Shown: positions 57,417-64,000 of the stretch, piece by piece
How positions within the stretch are numbered: the first letter of the stretch is position 1
Layout: every line of letters begins with the position of its first letter
NCBI GenBank assembly: GCA_963576725.1
Contig: OY755252.1
Location: 49,621,394-49,685,393, forward strand
Direction of reading: 5' to 3'
DNA length: 64,000 bases
DNA from: Azorinus chamasolen
Lineage: Eukaryota; Mollusca; Bivalvia; Cardiida; Solecurtidae
The notes under the pieces: model-generated
The model's input: the letters and a program-made list of their open reading frames with translations, nothing else
The model's database searches: none
Told to the model about the DNA's origin: nothing
Translations under genes and position numbers: made by a program

Positions 57417-58235
57417 AAAAGTGCCAAGATGGGTCTTTATGAGAGAAAGGGTAAAAACACACTATATTAAATTGCTAAACTGAGAGTTTCGGTCATATGT
57501 GACAATTATTCAAGTACATATTATATTTGCATGTATATTCGTTTTGTTTATCTGTTAACTAAACACCCCAAGACCCTCTTACGTAACTTATGTGTACGTG
57601 TTTATAACGAAAAGGTCTTATCTAGCAGCAATATATTTATATTTCCGGATTCCGGAATAAGACAATTAAAAAATGAAATCTTAACAAGTTTTGTCTTTCC
57701 ACCTACGTCAACAATAAAGATGATTTGCTTTAACGCCTCGGTACTTTTAATTTCTTTTTAAGACTTAGCCGAGTCTGTGTATTAATATGATATGGATCAT
57801 TCTGATTAATTTCTAGTTTTATCCACATGTGATAGTCAGCAACTATACAAATGCCAATCATTTCGTTATTGGATTATTTTCTTTTTCGTACAAATAATAT
57901 GTGATGCATGATAAAGCCTGCGCCTGAAGCAATGAACAATCAGTCACAAAATAGAAGTCCATGCTAATTCTGTTGCCGCCATTGTCGCATAGCACTGTGA
58001 TTACATATGCACCAGTCGAGATCCAGATGAGACGCCGAGTCTCATCAGAATCTAAATTGATTGTTAATGTGGGGGTTTTGAGTCACCAAATCTTGCTTTG
58101 GTGGCATATAGTAAGTGAACTTTGCGTGTGTATGTGTGTGCGTGCTTGCGTGTTTGCGTGTGCGTGCGCGTGCGCGTGCGCGTTCGTGTGCGTGTGCGTG
58201 TGTGTCATGTATCCATGACATTGTGGCCGTGTAAA
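57417..58235. other. AT-rich non-coding stretch
   Basis: Contains an M3 remnant (58010-58065, GATCCAGATGAGACGCCGAG) and the GC/GT tract below. A 76-codon ORF at 57531 has no recognised domain. Confidence 0.5.
58120..58206 (+). repeat. Alternating GT/GC tract
   Basis: GTGTGCGTGCGCGTGCGCGT-type sequence, mostly alternating purine-pyrimidine for about 85 bp, with a few T breaks; a strong Z-DNA-prone tract. Confidence 0.9.
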
Positions 58236-59150
58236 CTTGTCCGGAGCATAATTATATCCTATATTACTTGAGGTAGGTATGTCAAATTTTGTGTTTGAGT
58301 ACATCTTGGATGGCGGAGTGTCGCGTATCTTTTACAGGTCTCTGAGAGCTTGACCTTGACCTTCAGCTGTAGACAAAGCTTGTCCGGAGCATATATTCTA
58401 TATTATTATAGGAGGAATGCCGAATTTGGTGTGCGAGTACATCTAGGGAAGGCAGAGTTTCGCGTACCATTTTCAGGTCTCGGTGACCTTGACTCAGTGG
58501 ATGTGTGTGTCCGAGTTTGTCTGTGGCATATCTCCTAAATTATCTGAGGTAGTAATGTCAAATTCGGTTTTTGAGTCCGTCTTGGAGGGCAGAGTATTGT
58601 CATTTTCAGGTCCCTATGACAGTAGCCTTGACCTCTGACCTCAGTTATATAAAACCTTGTCCGGAGCGTATCGCCTATATTACTTGAGGTAGGAATGCCG
58701 AATTTGGTGTGTAAGTACATGTTAGCAAGTCGTAGTGTTACATGTACGTACCATTTTCAAGTATATGTGTCCTTGAAATTGAGCTCTAGAAATATTTTGA
58801 AAATGGGTGATCCCTCGAAAGCAAAAGTAAAAATGCAAAAAGAGAAAATTGCAGACTCAGTTTTATTGAGTCTGTTCATGAGTAGTAATTAAAAGTGCAA
58901 CACTACTCACGCCCCCTAGCACCGGCTTAAGCAGTGTTCAATTTTTAAAACTAATAACATGGAAACTAATGATCCCGAAGGACCAGAAAATATAACAACA
59001 CTGAGAATGAAGTACGGGGCAAACATTGTCCGGTACATATCTACTGTATTACCTGAGGTAGGAATGCGGAATGTGTTGTGTGAGTACACCTTGGGATGAC
59101 AGAGTGTCGCGTAGAGTTTCAGGTCTTTGTAATCTGTAAGAGTGTACCAG
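58236..59150 (+). repeat. ~140-bp tandem repeat, five to six diverged units
   Basis: Landmarks CTTGTCCGGAGCATA, TTACTTGAGGTAGGAATG, GTGTGTGAGTACATCTTGG-like, AGAGTGTCGCGTA and TTTTCAGGTCTCGGTGACC recur with starts near 58239, 58381, 58519, 58660 and 59028. Repeat F (58793-59014) sits inside it. Confidence 0.85.
58793..59014 (+). repeat. Repeat F, second full copy
   Basis: AAGAGAAAATTGCAGACTC, TTTTATTGAGTCTGTTCATG, CGCCCCCTAGCACCGGCTTA and ACAACACTGAGAATGAAGTA match 861-1079 with minor changes. It interrupts the 140-bp repeat, so it has inserted independently at least twice. Confidence 0.8.
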
Positions 59151-59246
59151 TTTAACGAGACATCCGTTACGATATACACAAACATACTGTACTCATGCTA
59201 GTATATAGGCAAATGCAATCCGTTGTCATTAACACTATAGTAAAAT

Positions 59247-59972
59247 AGTGGCAAGAAAAGTGTAAAGGCAGCTGAAATTCGAAGTTACATAAGGACTCAA
59301 TGCCAGCTTGGTATATATGCGAATGAGATTTTTGATGAATTGTGTTATGTTCATAGGTAGCATGATGCATCGTATGCCACAGTCAACAGATGGGCTAAGA
59401 AGTTTAAAAGCGGATGTGACTCTATTTATGATGCACAAAACCAGGACAAGATATAGGCTACCAAACACTGTCGCCTCCCTTCAGTTGCCAAAGAATTATA
59501 AGTGCCAAGAAAGCAATAATTTTGTTTTTATTTTCTTTGATACCCGTGGTCCAGTTATGCAAATTTCTGTACCAACTAGAAAGTCCATGACTGGTTTATT
59601 TTATAAAGAGGGTGTTGAAGAAACTTAACAACGTTGTAAACGGCGTCCATACACCGGTTTTAAACGCCTATCCCTGCTTCATGAAAATGCCCCGTCGCAT
59701 AAGTATGCTTTTGTGACCTCGGTTTTGAAGACTGACAGGATCCGAGTTCTTCCACATGTACCCTATTTCCCAAGACCTAGCCCGGTATGACTATGGTTCG
59801 TTCCCTAGACTGAACAATCATTTAGCTGGTAGACATTATAGGTGTACACAGGTCCAGGGATCCGCTGTTTTTCAGTATGAGAATGAGTATGAAAATCCGT
59901 TCATAAAATTCGACTAAACCTTTGAAACATTGTGTACGTAGTAAGGGCGATTATTTTGAAGGTATCTCCCAC
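59247..59972 (+). pseudogene. Mariner (DD34D) transposase pseudogene
   Basis: In-frame pieces read SVKAAEIRSYIRTQCQLGI (N-terminal helix), then ASYATVNRWAKKFKSG (helix-turn-helix), then FFDTRGPVMQISVPTRKS with the first catalytic Asp, then RPYTGFKRLSLLHENAPSHK, where the second catalytic Asp of HDNAP has become Glu, and RIRVLPHVPY. After a one-base shift DLARYDYG supplies the third Asp, 34 residues after the second, and RLNNHLAGRHYRCTQ and a C-terminal CVRSKGDYFEG follow. Several in-frame stops, frameshifts and the loss of the linker between the DNA-binding and catalytic domains show it is dead. Mariner transposases cut and paste DNA at TA sites (family knowledge). No terminal inverted repeats were found at either side. 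Confidence 0.85.
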
Positions 59973-60071
59973 CTCCATCTCTTAACTCCGTTTCCCTTTC
60001 TGTCGCATTATCTTCTCTCCAACCCCCCTCTCTCTATCTCTCCCGCCGGGATACACCGGCATCTCTAACCG

Positions 60072-60144
60072 GCACACAGAACAGACCATAACCAGGCGGC
60101 ACCTAGGCTACATAATCCATCTGATCTGGGTCTCCTCTGTTTGC
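60072..60144. mobile_element. M1 hairpin MITE copy
   Basis: GCACACAGAACAGACCATAA to GATCTGGGTCTCCTCTGTTT. The centre is expanded by about 5 bp relative to 68-bp copies. Confidence 0.65.
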
Positions 60145-60145
60145 A

Positions 60146-60957
60146 AAGGCGTAGAATAGCGTATGTATGGATTAAAGGGTTAAACATTGATTGCCACATA
60201 CTTATTTTATGATATAGCCAACTTTTTATTTAGATGGTTTAATTCCAATTTAGCCCAGAGTAAGATGTAACTCTGAGTGTAACCCAGAGTAAGCTGGAAC
60301 TCTGAATGTTCCAGACTTATTTTTTTATGGACAATTATCCAAATCTGCCTTTTGGATACATGTTGGTCAAATTGAATCGTATGACGATTATTTTGCGAGT
60401 AAGCGTATACTTTTTTGGCAAATGTTAGGTGATGTTCAGTACGCTTTTCTTATCATAGCTAAGATTTACTTTTGTTTCAGACCTTCTGTCAATAAGCACG
60501 TAATTCTATGAATGTCCTTGGAAGAGAAACCAGCATGGTGCTACTATTAACCCAAGTCTTCTTGTCCAATGTATGAAACTTTATTGGAAATAGCATAAAA
60601 CATTATTTTTTTCTAGGAAACCTGTCTGACGGAGCTGACTTTAGTAACGGGAAACCTCCTTTCATTATAGAATGGATTATTGCAAACTTGAAATACTCTT
60701 GGTTGATAAAAACAATACTGGAAAAACCATTGTATTGCTTTCCTGATATATCTTTGCAATCGCAAAACACATTTCCATTTGTATCCTAACATATCATAAA
60801 GCCCGCCAAGCGCACAGCGGACTATTTCAACTACAATTGGACACGCTTACAAGGACTTAATCATGTCCTTCATATCAACACTTTTTCACATATTTGCAAA
60901 CAGAGTAGACCCAAATAAGACGGACCCTGTAGGTATAGAAATTTGGAATAAACACAG
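60146..60957. other. AT-rich non-coding stretch
   Basis: Holds a CCCAGAGTAAGATGTAACTC doublet (near 60254) and a half M1 copy at 60895-60935. No gene seen. Confidence 0.5.
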
Positions 60958-61133
60958 AACAGGGACATGGTTAATAAAAACACAACAGGGACATGGTTAA
61001 TAAACACAGCACAGGGACATGGTAAATAAGCACGGAACAGGTACGTGGTTAATAAACACATAACAGGGACATGGTTAATAAGCACGGAACAGGGACATGA
61101 TTAATAAGCACGGAACAGGGACATGGTTGATTT
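60958..61133 (+). repeat. 26-bp minisatellite, left block (~6 copies)
   Basis: AATAAACACAGAACAGGGAC with ATGGTT. The array breaks off at ATGGTTGATTTC and resumes at 62252. Confidence 0.93.
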
Positions 61134-61136
61134 CAT

Positions 61137-62250
61137 TATACTGGTTGTATGAAGTATGCTCTACAAATGTTATATGAACAAACTCTTAAAGCATACAATA
61201 GTTTACTTTCTGTATTTAGCAGGGTAAGTCTGGATGTTAAAACAAAATCAGCTTATGTGATTCTATGATAACCCCAATACTTTTATATGAGTCTGAAATA
61301 TGGGGAATTTACAATTATAAAGATGTTGACAGATTACATATTATTTTTTGTAAATATTTGCTAGGTGTTAAGCCGCAGACATCTACTGCTGCAGTACTTG
61401 GGGAATTAGGTAGATATTCCCTAGTTGTTAAATATAAGGAACGTGTTCTCAAATATTGGGCCAAAATTATTAAAAGTCCTAATACTCCTATTTACACTTT
61501 CTTTGTTGAGAAGCAGCAAAATGATGTTGTAAATAGAAATATTACATGGGCTAGTAATGTTTACTCGTTATTGGATAACCTAGGCTTCGGCTACTTTTGG
61601 AATTATTTTAATGTAAATAATAACTACTTACATGTGTTTAAACAAAGACTTAGTGATCAATACATACAAGAATTGAGCGCTACCATAGACAATCAACCGA
61701 ATTTGTCTTATTATAAGCTATTTAAATGTGACTTTAAATATGAAAATTATCTGGATATAGTTGATAATACTACGTTACGAAAAGGTCTTCAGATTGACCT
61801 CCCATTCTCTAGAAATTGAAACGGGAAGATATACTAATGTGGAGAGAAACAATAGACTGTGCAGACTTTGTAATATGAATGTTGTGGAATCTGAGTATCA
61901 TTTTATTATATGCTGTCCACTTTATCGAGATCTAAGACAAGTATATGGAATTCATATGCAATTTCCTTCTATACATAATTTTGTAAGAATACTGTCATGC
62001 AGAAATACTGGTTCTATTAGAAATGTAGCAAAACATGTGCATAATGCTAAGTTAAGGAGACATGAGAAACTAAATGATATAACTGCTTCTTAGAAATTTG
62101 AAAATTGTGTGTTTGACTATTTATGTATTAATTGAAATTATGTATATGTATAAATGTATATAACTATGTGACGGCCATCTGTACTAACATTGTTTAAATG
62201 GCCAAAGGTATTGTATATATTATTTGCCAATAATTTTTAAAGTTTAAACT
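61137..62250 (+). pseudogene. LINE C-terminal fragment inserted in the minisatellite
   Basis: Open pieces in three frames make one protein. KAYNSLLSVFSRVSLDVK comes first, then MITPILLYESEIWG, HIIFCKYLLGVKPQTSTA and AVLGELGRYSL. A frame change near 61783 leads to RLTSHSLEIETGRYTN and a CCHC-type zinc-binding end (RLCRLCNMNVVESEYHF, IICC). This is the region after the reverse transcriptase core in a non-LTR family common in molluscs, also seen decayed at 23757-24300. The reverse transcriptase and endonuclease are missing (5' truncation). The 3' UTR has TATGTGACGGCCATCTG and ends TTTAAAGTTTAAACTTG. Two frameshifts; inactive. Confidence 0.78.
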
Positions 62251-62251
62251 T

Positions 62252-63038
62252 GTTAATAAACACAGAACATGGACATGGTTAATAAACACGGAACAGGGAC
62301 ATGGTTAATAAACACGGAACAGGGATATGGTTAATAAGCACGGAACAGGGACATGGTTAATAAACACGGAACAGGGACATGGTTAATAAACACCGAACAG
62401 GGGCATGGTTAATAAGCACGGAACAGGGACATGGTTAATAAACACAGAGCAGGGACATGGTTAATAAACACGGAACAGGGACATGGTTAATAAGCACGGA
62501 ACAGGGACATGGTTAATAAACACAGAACAGGGACATGGTTAATAAGCACGGAACAGAGACATGGTTAATAAACACAGAACAGGGACATGGTTAATAAACA
62601 CGGAACAGGGACATGATTAATAAGCACGGAACAGGGACATGGTTAATAAACACAGAACAGGGACATGGTTAATAAACACAGAACAGGGACATGGTTAATA
62701 AACACGGAACAGGGACATGGTTAATAAGCACGGAACAGGGACATGGTTAATAAACACAGAACAGGGACATGGTTCATAAACACAGAACAGGGACATGATT
62801 AATAAGCACGGAACAGGGACATGGTTAATAAACACAGAACAGGGACATGGTTAATAAACACAGAACAGGGACATGGTTAATAAACACAGAACAGGGACAT
62901 GGTTAATAAACACGGAACAGGGACATGGTTAATAAGCACGGAACAGGGACATGGTTAATAAACACAGAACAGGGACATGGTTAATAAACACAGAACAGGG
63001 ACATGGTTAATAAACACAGAACAGGGACATGGTTAATC
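62252..63038 (+). repeat. 26-bp minisatellite, right block (~30 copies)
   Basis: Monomers differ mainly at AATAAACACAGAACAGG versus AATAAGCACGGAACAGG. The G-type copies are interspersed about every third to fifth monomer, giving a loose higher-order pattern. Confidence 0.95.
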
Positions 63039-63076
63039 ATATTTGCCTGCTAAGCGCAACTTAGCTGGTAATTATA

Positions 63077-63132
63077 ATCAGATTGGATCTAGATGTGACG
63101 CGGAGTAATCTTATCTGAATCCAAACTATTTG
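63077..63132. mobile_element. M3 hairpin MITE copy
   Basis: ATCAGATTGGATCTAGATGT mirrors ATCTGAATCCAAACTATTTG around CGCGGAGTAATCTT. Confidence 0.6.
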
Positions 63133-63156
63133 ACATTCGGTCAATATCTACTTATG

Positions 63157-63209
63157 TCAGATCAGACAGCCAATATAGGAATCGTCTGACCAGGGTCTAC
63201 TCTGTTTGC
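63157..63209. mobile_element. M1 hairpin MITE, left-truncated
   Basis: CAGATCAGACAGCCAATATA to ACCAGGGTCTACTCTGTTTG; the outer left arm is missing. Confidence 0.6.
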
Positions 63210-63334
63210 TATGACATTATATAGATCATATTCTCCAGCTACTGAAGTGACAAAAGCTCCGCTGCTTTTGACCATCTTTAAAATTTCGGCTAGTGTACAT
63301 GATGTCATTTTTTACAAGAATATTCTAGCTAGGT

Positions 63335-63505
63335 AGGATGATGGTTCTACCAGGATGTGATGTTCTTATGTGCACGGAACAATGCAATTTGTTCAATGCA
63401 CATAAGAATATCTGAGATCTCGTTCCACCTGTAATTAGCTGGATGTCGTGGTGTGACTAAAATACTGTTAAAGCGGGGTAAAACCCCGGTACAAACAATA
63501 AAAAA
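63335..63505 (+). mobile_element. Mollusc-type SINE fragment
   Basis: GGTAGGATGATGGTTCTACC, GAGATCTCGTTCCACC and the tail TACTGTTAAAGCGGGGTAAA then CAAACAATAAAAAA follow the layout of the SINE at 29690-29872. An internal hairpin TTCTTATGTGCACGGAAC / AATGCACATAAGAA is also present. Confidence 0.55.
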
Positions 63506-63631
63506 CATGTATTATATACGCAAGTAGATCAATGAAACGGTTCCCAGCTATCTCAACCTCTGCATTCTGGGTAAAGTATTGCCTACTTGATTAACGACAA
63601 AATACGTGTTGTCGGTTCCTGCAAACATAAT

Positions 63632-63890
63632 GCACAAGCCGAGTATTGTACGGCTTGGACCCAGATATGATGCTTTATCTTATCTCCTACTAAATTCTAG
63701 TCATTTCATTGGTTAATTGAGGTCACGAGAAAACCCCATAGATTCCTTATGGGGTTATTAAAAGCCAAGTATTAAACGGATTGGACCCCGGTAAGACGCT
63801 ATACAAGCCGAGTATTAATTGGTTTGGATCCAGATGAAACACTATACAAGCCGAGTATTAAACGGGTTGGACCCCAATGCGACGTCATAA
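63632..63890 (+). repeat. 41-bp tandem repeat resembling half an M3 hairpin
   Basis: ACAAGCCGAGTATTAAACGG followed by TTGGACCCCGGTAAGACGC or variants occurs four times (63631, 63764, 63806, 63847). An inserted block with hairpin AACCCCATAGATTCCTTATG sits between the first and second. Confidence 0.8.
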
Positions 63891-63927
63891 ATTACTGTTG
63901 ATAACTTTGTATTTGACTGGCGTAGTA

Positions 63928-63995
63928 GCAAATAGTGTAGACCCTGGTCAAAGTGCTCTCTCTGGGATAGTTTCATCTGGTTCTACACTATTTGC
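63928..63995. mobile_element. M1 hairpin MITE copy, 68 bp
   Basis: GCAAATAGTGTAGACCCTGG to ATCTGGTTCTACACTATTTG C; arm changes are compensated on both sides (CAAATAGTG / CACTATTTG), and the centre CTCTCTCTGGGATAG is decayed. Confidence 0.8.
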
Positions 63996-64000
63996 CTAAC

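Noticed and set aside
57531..57761. 76-codon ORF
   Set aside because: Composition follows the AT-rich background and there is no family resemblance.
58695..58892. 65-codon ORF across the 140-bp repeat and repeat F
   Set aside because: It spans the junction of two unrelated repeats.

Overview
The window looks like AT-rich, repeat-dense nuclear DNA of a metazoan, most likely a bivalve mollusc. This rests on mollusc-style SINE tails together with Penelope-like, L2/CR1-like, DIRS-like and mariner remnants, and on dozens of short palindromic MITEs. The species cannot be fixed from sequence alone. No intact protein-coding gene, rRNA gene or canonical tRNA gene is visible. The only host-gene signal is one splice-flanked, 135-bp cysteine-rich exon candidate (27022-27156), so much of the window may be intronic or intergenic.

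Layout. 1-4195: two decayed Penelope-like element (PLE) 3' regions, one carrying a nested 219-bp repeat. 4196-22680: AT-rich DNA studded with hairpin MITEs, simple repeats and a 44-bp satellite derived from the PLE tail. 22680-27200: a minus-strand LINE remnant, two tRNA-related sequences, a large palindrome and the exon candidate. 27200-34700: MITEs and minisatellites, including a 43-bp minisatellite with a three-monomer higher-order repeat. 34785-37716: a 5'-truncated L2/CR1-type LINE with recognisable reverse transcriptase, then a PLE tail. 37745-38735: a 41-bp minisatellite. 39222-55125: a ~16-kb inverted repeat whose arms are opposed arrays of a ~260-bp unit (A) and a ~355-bp unit (B), around a ~2.5-kb centre holding a decayed GC-richer DIRS-like fragment. 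55517-57253: MITEs and a miniature LTR element (TRIM-like) with a tRNA-like domain inside its LTR. 58236-59972: a ~140-bp tandem repeat with a nested element, then a decayed DD34D mariner transposase. 60958-63038: a 26-bp minisatellite interrupted by a LINE fragment. The end of the window returns to MITEs, a SINE and a short tandem array.

Recurring hairpin families, named here: M1 (ends GCAAACAGAG / CTCTGTTTGC, many copies exactly 68 bp), M2 (ends ACAGTAGAACCTGTC, ~185-205 bp), M3 (AAACAGTTTGGATCC / mirror, ~63-70 bp) and M4 (ends ACAGTTGAACTTCGATATC, ~220 bp). M1 and M2 share a CTCCTATAGGAG-like centre, and M4 carries an M2-like core, so the families look modular. All coding sequences seen belong to mobile elements and are broken by stops, frameshifts or truncation; they do not form a pathway.
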